Below, piece after piece: positions 1 through 13,100 of a DNA stretch of 64,000 nucleotides. The stretch spans positions 372,001 through 436,000 of the forward strand of contig JAUFSD010000012.1 of NCBI GenBank assembly GCA_033030425.1, read 5' to 3'. The first letter of the stretch is position 1. Each line of letters opens with the position of its first letter. The notes under the pieces were generated by a model, which was not told where the DNA came from, made no database searches, and saw only the letters and a program-made list of their open reading frames with translations. The position numbers and the translations under genes were made by a program. Source of the DNA: Verpa conica (taxonomy: Eukaryota; Ascomycota; Pezizomycetes; Pezizales; Morchellaceae).

Positions 1-3000
1 TGGGACGGGCATGCCAATTGTTAGTACTCATGCACTTCTGCAGATACCAGCCAGTTGTGACTTGCCGTCGCCATTACCAACGAAATTGTCTTTACTAACC
101 CAGATGCGAACGCGTGCGCGGAAGGGAGAGATTTTGCCGGCACTGCGGCATCGAGCCAGGGTGGTTCTGTAAGACGGAGATGAGAGGTGCTGCGGGGGCG
201 AAGACTATCAGTGGTTTCGAGATAACTACTGAGCCCAAGCCTAGTAGGTAGCATCCAAGATCTAGCACGCCTCATCACAGGAAGGTTAGCTACAGAGCCC
301 CACCGAAGAGAGAGAAAAAAAATAGTTTTTTTTACCGCTCGGGGGCGCTAATAATCTCGGATAATACCGAAAGTCAGCGAGCTAGGATCAATACTAGTTT
401 TAACCTTGTATCTGTTGGGTATTGTTTTTGAAGCATTGTTGACAAAAGATCATAGGGGTTCTTGGTAGTACCCAGCCTCTTGTGAAATTTACCAACCTGC
501 GTTTTTGGGTCGTACCATCGATTCAGCACTTACCAAGAGAGGGAAAAAGGGCGTTACTCAGAACACCGTACCGCCCTGTTAGTACTGCAGTGACCATGTG
601 CGAATCATGGGTACTGAACACGCTAAATAGCTAGAGTATATGACGAGTGCTGCCCGCGACTAAGGGGATATGGGATGGTTGCAACCCGGGTTAGATTTTG
701 ACAAGGCCTCCTTATGTATAATATAAGCGGGTGATATCAAACTAGCTATATAGATCCACCTCAGCTGGACGATTAAAGGACGTGGTAGAAATAGTAGAGC
801 GCGCCATCGGATTGGTAGATGATGGTTTGGTATTATGTATGGTAGAAGAGATCGAGAAACAAGGGTAGTGGACAAGGGTTCACAGGCCAATACTACTTCC
901 AGGTCTCCACCGAGATCGAACGTAAAGGACCAATCAAGGCCCCGAATCTAGGGTTCCACGTTTTTTGTCCTTATATTACCAGAGGCTGTATTCAGCATAA
1001 GCTGGCATTAAGACATCACCGCGTCATAAAAGGGAGGGTTCTATACAGTGTCTTTGAGGTCAAACCCCCCTTGATGTATTTATTAATATAGAGTGTGTAG
1101 GTTAATAAAACGTTGAGCCATATGCAGCGCTGGGTAGATTTGATATAATCCAGAACCAGCTTACCCGGCAAACAAATAACCTAGTCATAAGATGCGGTGA
1201 ACGCGCCGAAATCCCCGTCTTACCACAGGCATGCCATTGATTGTGGGCATACATCATTTAGACGAGCAACCTCCTGATTACTATGTCACTAAGAAGCTCT
1301 AACGGCTTCTAATGGGTACAAAGGTTAAATGTACATACTCAGTATCTACCCTTAATAGGAGTGCACTAGATCTTAGTGCTATACTACCGGTGATAAGTAG
1401 GGTTTGAGGCATTCACCGCTCCGTAGTCCGAGGAAATCCGAGCTTCAAACATCGGGAATCACTAATAGCATTGATATTTTAAGAAGGAGGCACTGCGTTG
1501 GTGATTTATTTAGCGAGATAGTCATTGGAGGCGCTCAAGAGCCGTAACACAGGATATAGTTATAGTATGGTACTCTTACCGTCCCTGAGGATCCAAATGT
1601 ACGAGCCCGTGGGAAGCCTCCCTAAGAGCATTAGTACTCCCTTTCTCAGTTTCTACACTCTCTGCCTATTTTATGACCTATGACTGTGTTTTTAGTCGCT
1701 AGAACAAAATATCTTTATTATGAAGGTTCGGAGTAGGTCACCATAGATAGTTCCACAGAACCTCCCCTAGTAACGGTTACTGTCACCGTAAGATATTTTT
1801 TTAGGGAATCGAGAGCGTTGAAGGCTAAATTGAGTTTCTGAAGGTCCATATTAAAGTTTAATGGCTATAGCCCGTTAATAGGCGCCAGGCAATAGTTGGG
1901 TTTTACGTTAGGATTTTGCAATGTAATAAATTATTATTATAAAGCAGACTAGTATTAGTGATCTGCGTAGGACTAGGGTGAACTATATGTAGAAGGTGTA
2001 GTAATGGTTGATCTGCAGTACTTGCTGGGAAAAACGGCTTTGGACGGAGCTGGTGTTAGGGCCTACCCATGCCATAACCCTTTTCTTATAGTTATAGGCA
2101 TGAATCTCATTAGATACTACAACTCGGTACAACTACGATAAACTTTGTAGGGTGTCGAGCGGCAGAAGAAGCCAAATATTTCGCTGATAGATTGATGCAC
2201 TCACCATCTTGACTATAAGGGTACTGTCAGTGCTGATGAAATAAATCCCCTATCTAATCATGTGGAACAGTGAAAAATCTATTGAACTCTCTGTTACTTT
2301 TGCGGGAGGTGGATAGAATGGATGTATAAAACTCCGATCCTGGGGTAAAAACTAGTGTCTCTTTAGGATTTTTTTTTTTTTTTTTAGAATTAATAAGATA
2401 CTAGTTTTTTTTTATTAGGAATATGCATAGCAATTTCCGTGCATATAATCAGGCCTTGGGAAGGCGCACTCAAGGTAAGATCGGTCTCGACACACTATTG
2501 TATATAGTTGCATGATCGGGTAAAAGAAAACCGTCATTTCGGCAATGTATGGAGGAAGGGTAAGCTAGCTGCTTCACGGGGCGGAGACCTCGATCAGGAA
2601 GTGCCAAGAATTTACTACATAGCAACTATTGACGACCAAAAGTCATATCCAAATAAGTGGTCCCCCTTATATATACACTTGCATTATGAGCAATCTATAC
2701 GGAAACTCGGCGGGGGGGGGCACTTTTCTCGAGATTAGTCTTTCTTCATTTCTTAGACTCGATCAGCTTTGGGTTGTAGAGCTTGTGTGTTTCTTAGCAT
2801 ACACAAAGATATTTACTCTTTCAGAGGGGGGGGGAGCAACGGTGTCATGAAATGCTAACAAAGGAAGAAACAGCATTGCCAAGGGCACTGCCCTATCATT
2901 AATCAGGGTGAAATATTCTTCTGTTTCAATAAATGATAAGGGCTAGCCCATCTGATGGGGCACGGTAAAAACACACACCTTTCGGTGTTTACCCACTATC

Positions 3001-3176
3001 CCCAAACATTGACGAACCTCAAAGTGAATCTACTGTAACTCAGCTATCCACCTCTCCCGCTCCGTTTGACAAATAAGATTAAGATTCTAAATAAAAAGAC
3101 GCGTCGAAGAGGGCATAGAGCACTGAGAACCTATCACGAACTGAAGCAAAAAGGTGGTCAACAAAACAAGACTAGA
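1..3176. other. AT-rich gene-poor stretch, no supportable gene
   Basis: Only short open frames occur, on both strands, none with a recognisable domain and most without an ATG start. The sequence is dense in TA and CTA/TAG words and carries homopolymer tracts (a run of T near 2370, runs of G near 2710 and 2827), as expected of decayed, mutated repeats. I see no tRNA, no long terminal repeat and no intact transposon gene. The last 200 bases may hold the promoter of the gene that follows. Confidence 0.55.
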
Positions 3177-5052
3177 ATGACTACCCCAAACACAAGGCCG
3201 GTACGCCTCATGAAGCTAGAGAACTTTACGCGTGAGGAGGTCTCTACGTGTTTTGAAGAACAAGATGTCACATTCAAGGATCCTAATGACTTCTGCGAGA
3301 AAATGACTGGGCTGAGGTATGAATATGAAGAAACTTACGAAACTGACATGAGTGACCCGCTGTTTGAGAAGGGCAGAATAGCCACAATAACACTCTGGTC
3401 GATACTGAAAGATATAGCTGGCCACCCAAGTCATAGACATAGGCTAGATGCTTTGAACATCATTAACGAAGTCAAATCCCGAGAGGCTGGTGAAGATGAG
3501 TGTGTCCTCATACCGGAGCCACTAACACTGCCTTACGAAGGCCCAGATGAAGATCGGCTAGCAATTCCTTATGCAGATGACGATAAGGTACTAACATTAA
3601 AGAACATCGAAGGTAGAATGCCTGAGAGAATGACTGACGATCCTCTCCCCGTACCGACTATGAGGATTCTACCGCAGGGGTTGGGTCTACCCCCCCCGGC
3701 GGAGATCCCCGAAAATAGTGAATTGATTGAATACCTACCAGAACCGGGAACGTTAGAAAGATCAGCAGCCGTACGAGAACAGATTATGGCTAATTTGAGA
3801 CAAGGGAAACTAGATCCTAGTTTAACTCCTTACACGTACAGAGACGATCCTGGGGAAAAGGTTCTTGATATGAATGATGAGATTAAGTTTATCACTGCAC
3901 CTACGCCAGAAGTCGATCCGAGACTGTTGGAAAGTAGTCAATGGCCAAAGCTCGATGTATATGATAATAGATTAGGTGAATTTGGCGCTCTTAGGCCAAC
4001 AAGTTATATTTATAAATTGTTTGAGTGGGGTCGTTTGACAATAGCCCAGCCTGATATTGCAAGAGCGTATTGCATAATTTTTCGAGCAAACCCACGTCGC
4101 TATAATATAGACAGTGGCGATGAGCTCGCAGATGAAGAACCACCGCAAAAGGATGAACGTAAGTGGGGTTTTCTGACCTATCTTTTGGAGTGGTTTCTCC
4201 CCAAGATAGATTTTTCAGTTAGTTGATATATGACTAACGCTATAAGATTAGTTGAATGCATAATCAAGTTGATTACACATATGACGCCTTCAATCTTAAT
4301 ATCTAAAAATGATCCCAAATTTAAAAGCGGGACTTTGGGCTATCACTTGCGGTCCAAGTTTCCCAATGCAATACAAATAAACGGTTCATTATTCGATGCT
4401 GTGGAAAAGGCGCACCGCGAGGGCCAGCACCCTGCCCATATGATTTACATGATATGGATCACTTTTATCCATGAGTGCGGACACTACTACAATACACTGG
4501 TACATACCAGCAATTCCCCTCTAACTAGACTATTACTTACTCAGAACCCAGGTCCATAGAGCTCCTAACGACCTCACCGGGCTAAAAAGCAGACTATTTA
4601 GTACTCCCCGGAAGATGCGCTTCCAAGTCTCCGGCGACCCATCCAAGGAAGACAAAAACTTTTCTACATACGATCCATGGCACATAATGCGCGGTGAAAT
4701 AGGCGAAGTAATCGAATGGCTTATATTCGGCTACTACCCGGGAACAATCGCAGATGGTGATTACGCTCACCTCATATATGTGATCGGATGGGGCTCCTAC
4801 CCTGCTCAAATGGGTGAACAGATTTTGTTTAGTAGTTTAATTGCAGAAAGGCTCTTGCGTACCCCGATGCGGCTCACGTGTGATCAGCTGAGGCTATATA
4901 TACAGCAGGTGTATGAGGAGGTGTTACAGGACGAGGAGGCAGACAGCGACTCCGATTGTGGAATGACGGGTGTAAGTGAGAGTGAAGACAGCGAAGATAC
5001 GGGAATAATTCAGTATATGGACATCGACGCCGACAGCCCCAGCAATTGCTAG
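3177..5052 (+). CDS. Hypothetical protein with HExxH zincin-like motif (spliced, 576 aa)
   Basis: I do not recognise a named gene. Two introns restore one frame: 4159-4251 (GTAAGT...ATTAG with branch TGACTAAC at 4231) and 4500-4551 (GTACAT...CCCAG with a CTAAC branch). The 576-aa product has a hydrophilic N-terminal two-thirds with no recognised domain. A motif HECGH follows (residues 401-405, bases 4470-4484), then GEIGEVIE near residues 458-465 inside a predicted helix, then a very acidic tail. HExxH followed by a distal Glu-rich helix is the arrangement of gluzincin metallopeptidases, so a zinc protease or protease-like role is plausible. The Cys in HECGH is unusual but tolerated. There is no signal peptide, so it is probably intracellular. 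The start is the first in-frame ATG; an upstream exon is possible. The gene sits alone between degraded stretches, as accessory genes do. Confidence 0.7.
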
Positions 5053-7069
5053 GCTACTGTGAGATGGGGAGAGTTGGCACTGTGGATACTACTGATCTCC
5101 ACAGCTGGATTAAGAATGGATCTGGATCTCTAAAATGACTGAAGTGCGAAAAAAAGCACCTACTATATACTATGGATCTACCACAATACTGAAAATTTCA
5201 GCAGCTGATGGGGGAGCAGCTTCATGAGTCTATTTGACCCGCTGTTGCTCTATATATCAATGTTCTGGATAATTTTGTTTAAGTTGTGCCCTGAAGCGGG
5301 CTGGGCATTAGATGCATCGGGCGTGGATCGTTTGGATTATATTGGCTAATCTATTAGAGCTGCTAGAAATTCTGTTATTTGGAGAACGAAGCCATAATAA
5401 ATTACTATACTTCCTTATCTCTAGAGCTGTCTCGGATAGTAATGAATTCCAGTCTAGAGGTTGCAGCCTGTAGCCAGAGCTGGCCCGCAATATTGGTATT
5501 CTATTAGGCATATATAAAACTTATTCTTTTCTACCCTTCTTAATCGTTTTTCTAAAGTCCGGTAAATATAAGTCCCAGTCACGCCCATTAATTACATCAT
5601 CCATCTAGAATGTTCTCAATTGAAGTTCGAGATTATCATACTATCTAACATAGTGATGGGAGGCCCTGAGGACACAGAAGTTGTGAGAATATATAGACTT
5701 GAGAGTTTAATGATTCATAGTGTGCACCCACTTGAACATATGTAAGGCTCCTATAAAGATTCGCATACCAGAATGTTGAAATTAGAATCTAGGCTCAAAT
5801 GTAGACGAAGGGATTAAGTTGCTAGAAAACTAACACCTGCTGAAACCCCTCCCTTCAATTGTACTCCTCCGCTGAGCTAGTTGCGTAAAGAGAACCGTTG
5901 GAACTTGAAGCTTATTTGTGATATATTGGAGTAGTGGATTTGATAAGGTCTATTCATAGATATCCTACGAGTGATATTTGATGGATCACAGTCGGTATAT
6001 TAATTGACATCTAGGTAAAGAGGAATGTCTTGTGTGGTCGATAATTTGGCGTACACGATTCTTAGCGGACCTGAAAGCTTTGTTTTAGATGGACGTAGGG
6101 CTAGAGCAGCGATACTGCCAAAATACTCAAAAGTCTGTATCTAACCTATGCTCTGCATCGTGTCTCTAAGTGGTGTAGTGCCAAGGCCATGCCAAGACCT
6201 GAATAATCACTCATGAGATTGACCTCTTCCTCGATGCTAGTGTGTAAACAGATTAATAACCCCACCATCAATAGTTTTAAATTCACGAGGTTTAAACAAT
6301 CTTAAGTGCTTTATATCATAATTAGACTTTTTGATAAAATCTGTGATAAAAACTAGTTTTTTCACCTTCATGGACATTTCAACTTTTCTTAATTCTCTAC
6401 CAGTAATTGTTCCCAGAACTAGACCCGGGGAGCTACTTTCTGACTCTGGGCCCATAGGATAATATGAGATGAATGAGCTTATAATAATCTGAGGGAATTA
6501 ATTTGGCACAGCTTCTCGCAAGGATAATTATGGTGTTGGCCAATATCCTTGAGACTATTTATATATTTTTTCCCTCTTATGTAGCTTTAGAGCACATTAT
6601 CCACCTCGAAATAGACAAATTTATACCTACCATACTCTATTAATTTACACTTTGAATATCTCAAGCGGGCATACGTCAGCCTAATTATAGAGTACTCAGA
6701 AAGCTTAGCATATTAGTGTAGGTACCCGGATATTGAATGTAGAGTACCCGCAGTGATAGGGAATGCAATAGCTGCAAGTATGAATATCAGACTTGTTTTG
6801 TTTACCACGTGTCTGGTGTGCCGCACAATCGTTCCTGAATATTTCGGGAAGAGTATGGACGGTACAGAGTTAAGGGGCCTAGATATACATAATTTATACC
6901 GTGGGTGTGTATGATCTATTCCCTCGAGAAAAGAAAGACTAGCTTTTTTTTTAAGAAGGAGAATACTCCCTAAAGAAATAGCTTTTAGTATCCCATAAAG
7001 AACCCGAGTAAACATAAAAATAAAATAAAAATAAAAACCGGATCTACCACTTCCAACCCCCCCTCCCAC
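5053..7069. other. Degraded intergenic stretch
   Basis: About 2 kb without a supportable gene. Short frames at 5308-5511 and 6237-6455 lack domains, neighbours or splice logic. Sequence near 6713-7069 on the minus strand is simply downstream of the GPI-type gene and is likely its 3' region. AT-rich with frequent TAG/CTA words, consistent with old repeat remains. Confidence 0.5.
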
Positions 7070-7883
7070 TCAAAGAGCCGCAAAAACCACCAAGATAATC
7101 CCTACAGCGATACTACGGCCAATATCCCGTCCCCTAACCCCCTCACCCTGCAACTCCGGCACCGGAATATAACTCCCATCATCATTATCACCAGGACTCT
7201 GCTCCCCACCATCAGGCATAGTATCATTCTTCACATCCGTCCCAGTACTATTAAGGCCATAACAATTCCCCACCCCTGTTTCGGGACCGCCCATCCATCC
7301 GTCTGCGATTCCACCAAACACATTCCTCGCAGCTCGCTCGTGTAGTTCGTCGAACCATCTCAACCCAATCCCCATATCACCCGATACACACGCTCTTATC
7401 TTCCAAGTAACCGAAGCCAAGAGTCCCCCGGTGCAGACGGGAATCACAAGAATGTGTTGCTGGTAGTATACGACATCGAACTGGCCGGTTGGGTTGAAGT
7501 TGTTGGACTCGAGCTCCCAGCGGAGGTTGAAGTTGTCTGGAGAACTGTTGTTGGAGAGGAGGTATTCGGTGATGGTTTTGTTGATGGTGCGCGTGGGGGG
7601 GTTGAAGGTGAAGTTGTCTTGTGGGAAGATGATCTCTCCCCCTGTGGGGTGTCAGTAGGAGGTAATAGGTATGTGGTGAGGGTGGGCGCTTACAACTGGG
7701 GGAGTAGAAGTCTCCAATGTGTGGGTATAGTGTTTCTGGGGGTGCGGTGACCATGAATTGTGTGACGCCTTCGCCGAGGAAGGAGCCTTGGGGACAGTTT
7801 ATTTTGGGCTCTTGCGCGAATAGTGAAGTGATCCTTAGTGAGAGGGTAATGAGTATAAGGGAAAACATCCTGGGAGTATTCAT
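7070..7883 (-). CDS. Secreted, probably GPI-anchored glycoprotein (253 aa)
   Basis: Family not recognised. One 52-bp intron (7642-7693; donor GTAAGC, branch CTGAC, acceptor CAG) joins a 190-bp first exon to the rest in frame. The product starts with a clear secretory signal (MNTPRMFSLILITLSL... ending near SLFAQ). It has several N-glycosylation sequons (NFT, NKT, NNSS, NST, NDT). It ends in a hydrophobic tail (IAVGIILVVFAAL) directly before the stop, after a short hydrophilic linker: the layout of a GPI-anchor signal. Cysteines are few. It is likely a cell-wall or plasma-membrane surface protein. A conventional C-terminal membrane anchor is the alternative. The start ATG begins the signal peptide, which supports the choice. 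Confidence 0.78.
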
Positions 7884-8775
7884 CGTTGCGGTTTTCTTTT
7901 CAAATGAAGGTTTGATGTACTTAGGTAGTGGTTAATGGAACTATGGGGGGTGGAGATAAAAAAAATAAGCCATGAGAGGAATTCTGATCATTGGCGTCTC
8001 TTTATTCAGACATTAAGATTACAAAAAGAACTGAACCACCTAATAGTATTACCACGTCTCTTGCTACTCGTTTGTACGTGTAGTGTGAGATACAACCATC
8101 CGACGATTTAGGTCGCCGTTTAAAACATCGACCCCATGGACGGCTCATATTGAATGAGGAAATCTTATATGCTCATCACTTTTAGAGCCCTGAATAATTT
8201 CCTGTCGGACTAGTTGAAGCTTGAGACAGGTTTGAAACACTGGGAAAAGTGCCGAAGTTCGAACGCCGGTGTTGCAAGTCATGAGCTGTCATTCGGCTGG
8301 CTACCTACATGATTACTGCACTTGCAAGCATCATCCCGCCATGTTATCGAGCAAGAGGAGATTGAGTACGAGAGAGGTACGAAATATCTGTCTCAAAGGT
8401 TGTAGAACCTGTTACTCTAAATTGAGATTGGTTACTGCAATATCTAGGCTTCCACCACAGGTTTCGATGAGAATGTCTTGCCGGAAAAGATCAATCGTAG
8501 TCTTATTTAATCATTGGGATCGAAGTCACACGGGTTCTGATTCCTCCGTTTGCAATCTGACGATTATTTGACAGGCAGTCATAATAAGCTGATTATAACC
8601 ACCCTCAAAAGATAGATACAAGAGCGGTTAGGTCGACGAAGTCTCAACAAATCCCGTTACTAAAAATACGGGCCGCAAAAAAGGGATATAACGCCAAATC
8701 CCTGCAGAAATACGAAAGAGCCCAGATTCTTTATCCCCACCATCCTATATATGTACATTGCAGTCCCCCCAGTAT
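7884..8775. other. Intergenic, no gene seen
   Basis: Roughly 0.9 kb between two minus-strand genes. It should hold the promoter of the GPI-type gene just above 7884. A 100-aa open frame at 8269-8571 (+) has no domain and no start context that stands out, and I do not support it. Confidence 0.5.
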
Positions 8776-9579
8776 TTACCACCACCCCTTCTTCTTCTCC
8801 TGCTTCTGCACCTCCTCCACCACAACCGGTACAGGTGCAACCTCACCCTCTGCAGCCGCTTTCGCAGCTGCTTCCGCCAACTTCGCCGCCTCCTCCTCCG
8901 CCCTCCTGATTTGGTCCTCAACCCAATCCCCCTTCCTCAACCCCGGAGCCTCTATCCCTGGAATCGGTACCTCACTCACCTGCCCAGGCTCTCTTCCACT
9001 CCTCTTGATCCCCCACCCACCAAACCCACCATCATCACCCACCTTCTCCAGCCCATGAGCACGCCTATACTCACCTCTCAACTCCACATCCTCAACCTTC
9101 CTCTTGCGCATCTCCCCAACCCTCCTACTCTGATCCTCCACATGGTCCCGAATCGCAATCATCATACTCCCTATACTATCCACAGGATGTCTCCAGCTCC
9201 AAAACACCGCACCCGCAAAAGGCGAGGTCTGCAAGAAGTTCTTCACAGACACGAAGCTAGCCAGTCCGACGAGGATCCCCATGGAGAGGTAGAAGTGCAG
9301 AATGCGGGAGGTGAGGAAGAAGTGGGTCCAGGTGTTTGGCGGCGGCATGCTGTTTGGGTAGCGCCGTGTGGGGTCGCGTGGGGGTTGTGGAGGGCCAGGG
9401 TAGTTTATTGGGTCTCGGTTTCGGGGGAGTGATGGGTGGGAGGGTGGGGTGAATTTTGTGGGTTTTGCGAGCGTTTTGGGAGCGGATTTGGAGGAGTGGC
9501 GGAGGGTGAGTGGTTTGATTGTGGCGGGCAGAGGTGCCCGGAGGAGAGGCCGGCGGAGGAGGCGGGGAATTGTGGACAT
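8776..9579 (-). CDS. Probable mitochondrial single-pass membrane protein (267 aa)
   Basis: Intronless. The N-terminus is rich in Arg, Leu, Ser and Pro and nearly free of acidic residues for about 50 residues, as in mitochondrial presequences. A proline-rich stretch follows, then one hydrophobic segment (about residues 95-118, including HFYLSMGILVGLASFVSV). The second half is charged, with an Ala/Glu-rich helical region and the C-terminus KKKGWW. This suggests an inner-membrane protein with one span and a long soluble tail. I cannot assign a named family; a respiratory-chain or import accessory role is only a guess. Long frames on the opposite strand over the same bases are GC-skew shadows. 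Confidence 0.75.
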   Translation of the reverse strand: MSTIPRLLRRPLLRAPLPATIKPLTLRHSSKSAPKTLAKPTKFTPPSHPSLPRNRDPINYPGPPQPPRDPTRRYPNSMPPPNTWTHFFLTSRILHFYLSMGILVGLASFVSVKNFLQTSPFAGAVFWSWRHPVDSIGSMMIAIRDHVEDQSRRVGEMRKRKVEDVELRGEYRRAHGLEKVGDDGGFGGWGIKRSGREPGQVSEVPIPGIEAPGLRKGDWVEDQIRRAEEEAAKLAEAAAKAAAEGEVAPVPVVVEEVQKQEKKKGWW

Positions 9580-10141
9580 GGTGGGTTATTTATTTATCTA
9601 TGAGGTGGGATTGTTAGTTGGGGAGGTCAATAATGGGATTTTGGATACTAATAAATATAGGGAGGAATATTACCTGAGTGCTAGTGTCTAGATGCAGAAG
9701 TTATGAAATGTGGGATGAGGGTGGGGTGAGTCGAGAATTATTTCCGCCAAGAAGGAACGGAGAGCCGTCAGCAACCCTAGCCCTGGTTAATATACGAGAT
9801 AGGTCATAAAATCTCACTCAGCTATATCTAGAGTATACTTCGATGCTTATAGTTTTAATCACCAGTAAAGTATAGGTAATTTTTACCATATAATTCCCTC
9901 TATAACACATTTATTGTAATCATTCACCTAGTCCAAGCAGAACAGTTCCCAAACCTACGCCTATAAAATCATGTTCTCCGCTCTAGACTATACAAGTTCC
10001 CGCCTCTAAATTCCATCACTTCAAACTAAATTTAGTTCATGAGATACTCCAGTCCTAATCTTAGTACTACCTTATCTCGTTAGATGATCAATCAGCACAG
10101 CCTAGACTAAGAAGCACTAGCTATGGGATGGAGATTACCTA
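9580..10141. other. Intergenic, promoter plus AT-rich sequence
   Basis: Contains the upstream region of the mitochondrial-type gene and AT-rich, CTA/TAG-rich sequence up to the 3' end of the NLR gene. No gene or clear repeat seen. Confidence 0.5.
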
Positions 10142-13100
10142 TTAGCCCCCAAGCACAGTAACATCTTTCTTTGTATCTTCTATGACCTGATCACGCTTTG
10201 ACTGCCTCTCCAATTCTGCCTCTAATAACGCAACTATTACTTCATGACTTTCGGAGATCGCGATACTCAGAGCTGTTCGCCCAGAAATAACAGCAGCTGA
10301 GACATCCACCCCCCTTTCCAAAATTAGCTTTACAACCTCTTCCCACCCTTTGGCAACAGCTTTGTATAGTATCCTCGGTCCAACCTCGCCCTTATCTGAT
10401 AGATCAGAAACCTTCTCAACAAGTTGTTTGACCATCGTATAACGGTTTTTAGCAAACCCAAGATCTAGTGCAGTCTGTTTCCGCTTGAACTCCTTCAAGA
10501 GAGTATCGGTACTCGTATTTTTGATCAATAGCTCGAAAACTCCCTCGTTGCCTGTGTCTATTGCCCAATGAATTGGTTTCCATCCATTATCATCTTCAGC
10601 GCTGAAATCGGCACCCTTCTCAAGTAGAAGTTTAACCACAGAATCACGCCCTTCAGAAGCTGCTAGGCTAGCAACTGTCCATCCACCCCAATCACAAGCG
10701 TTTATATCGGCTCCTTTCTCGATCAAGAGCCGTGCCACCTCTTCATTCCCCCATTCTGCTGCCACTCCTAGTGCTGTGCGCCGAGCTGAATTCAAGACCG
10801 AAACAGGGACATTTTTATCTAATATGAGTTGTGCTACCCGCTTGTTTCCTTCCATCGCCGCGTAGTGTAATACTGAGTTACCAACACGATCCTTGGCCGA
10901 GATATCAAATCCATCATCCAAAAGCCGCTGGAACACACCACAATGCCCAAACTTGGCAGCCACATGCAATGGCGCAGCTTCATCGTAAGAGCCATTAAAC
11001 ATGACACCCTCCAATTCATGAGTATCGCGTCTGTTGAGGGCTTGGAGGTAGGCCAGGACGTGTTCTGGACTTCTAAGAAGCTTAAAAAGTGAATCCGCCG
11101 TCTGGTCCTCCTCGCAGATTCTAAGGTGAGAACTTAGGTATCTGGCAGTATAGTTCAAGAAAGGGTATGTTTTCAGCCGATGGTCAAATTTGTCCTGGTC
11201 CATACAGGCACCAAGGAAAGCATCGAAAGACATATAGGTTACGCAGGAGAGAGCAACTGTGCAATCCGCGTCTTCAGGGATTGCGCCGTTTTTCACAAGA
11301 TACTCTTGAACAGTATAGTGAACAAGCCGAACATTATTGCTCTCATCGATTGATACTAGGCCAGAACATACATCGAGTATAGTGGCCCTATCAGGCAAGT
11401 CGAATTCATCCAACTCATACCTTTCGAGTTCCACAGACACAGCTGCTTGGATTTCGTCAATTGTCAGTACCCGCTGTGTTTTAACAAGCCAAGAAAAAAT
11501 TCCAAAAGCCAATTCTGTGCAACCATCGGGCTGACCGCGTATATCTTTCATGATTCGGTCGTAGGTAGGATCTAATGGGCTATTTTTAGACACCGTTTTG
11601 AGACTAGAAAGCGTCTTTAATATCTGTTTTGTAGAGGTCTGCTGGCAGATATACTCGATGTGAAAACGGACAAGTAGAAACCTGCTTATATTGAGTATGA
11701 GTTTTTCAAAACCACAAATATGAAACTTACATCCCATTAGCACAATTTATTAGCTCGGAGATGATCCTATCCTGCAACCCGCCTTGTTTAACGAGACGCC
11801 TTGCCCGCGCACTCTCATCGATCCTCTGTTGAACGTAAACCCTAATGTCTTGCTCTTGTGCGAAGAGCTTAATCTTTGCAATACTTTTAAACGACTCTTG
11901 GATATCTTCAGGGTGTTGACGACTAGTCAAGAATAAATTGACCCCGTTCTTCCCAATACGATGAAACAAAGGAAGAAGGTACATCCGCTGATCCTCCTGA
12001 TCGCATTCATCTAACGCATCAATCACAATGAACGCTTGTGTGAAGGACTTGGAGATTTTAATAAGAGTATTATATAGATCATCGAGAGTCGGCTTTTTGT
12101 GTTGGCCCGATAGCCTGTCATACAAACCCCCTATCTCTGAAGGTAACTGTGGTAAAAGGCAAGCTAGCTGTTTTACAAGGCTAGAGAGAACCTGAACAGG
12201 CCTTTGTTGATACTGTTCTTTGTAGTTGAAATAGATATAGGCTATTCCGATTTTCGCCGTTGAAGCTTGGGCTTCCAAATGATCGATTACCATAGAGCTA
12301 TACATGTTTCTAAGCTGGGATTCAAGATTATAGGATAAGCGTGCAATACCTCAAGAATGTTTTTCCAGCTCCAGCTACCAGAAGTGTTTAGTCAGTATAA
12401 TACAAGCAGATGGCTATTTATCTTGAAAAACTCAGCACATGGTCTCAAGCTTTGTAGAGACGTTTATAAAACAGTCTCACGGTGCTAACCATGCTGAGTT
12501 TCTCAAAATACCTTCCTCCTCGTTCGCACATGTTGTTTCTAGAAGGAGGCATGGTTCTTAGACGTACGAATGCCGTAACCCCAAAGCAGCCGAGAATATG
12601 GTTGCTGCTTGCTCCATTCCTGGAACGTTGGATCATTTAGAAGCCATGTCCCAGTATTCTTTTGCCTCTTATGGCTGATCTCAAGGTGTGTTCTGTCAAA
12701 GTCTTCAGGGTAGAGCCAGTTCAACACCCGTAGTCGATGTTCATCTATTAATTCAGTGAATTAGTCTAGTGGAAATTTATATACCCAACCTATCATGCCC
12801 CTTACTAATTCGAATGTTGTCCTCTTTTTGTGTCCACGAGCTCAAATCCGCGGTCGTCGCCTGAATTTCTTCAACTGCAAGATCTGTCTTTTGAACATAT
12901 GCCTCTATTTCTTTAGACAAAGATCTTGATATAATGTTAGCAGAATTTAGAGAATATATATATATGTGTGATGTCAGCTTACATATGGTCAGCAGTCAAA
13001 GCGAACATAAATAGACTTTTCTGCCTTTCTATCCGAGCGATATGCTGCAATGTTTCCGGCTCTTTCAGTGGCCATTTAAGGTTGTTAATGAATCCTTTGA

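Noticed and set aside
8758..9691. Long plus-strand open frames over the mitochondrial-type gene
   Set aside because: Antisense shadows of a GC-skewed coding region; composition is Pro/Leu/His/Thr-rich, as shadows are.
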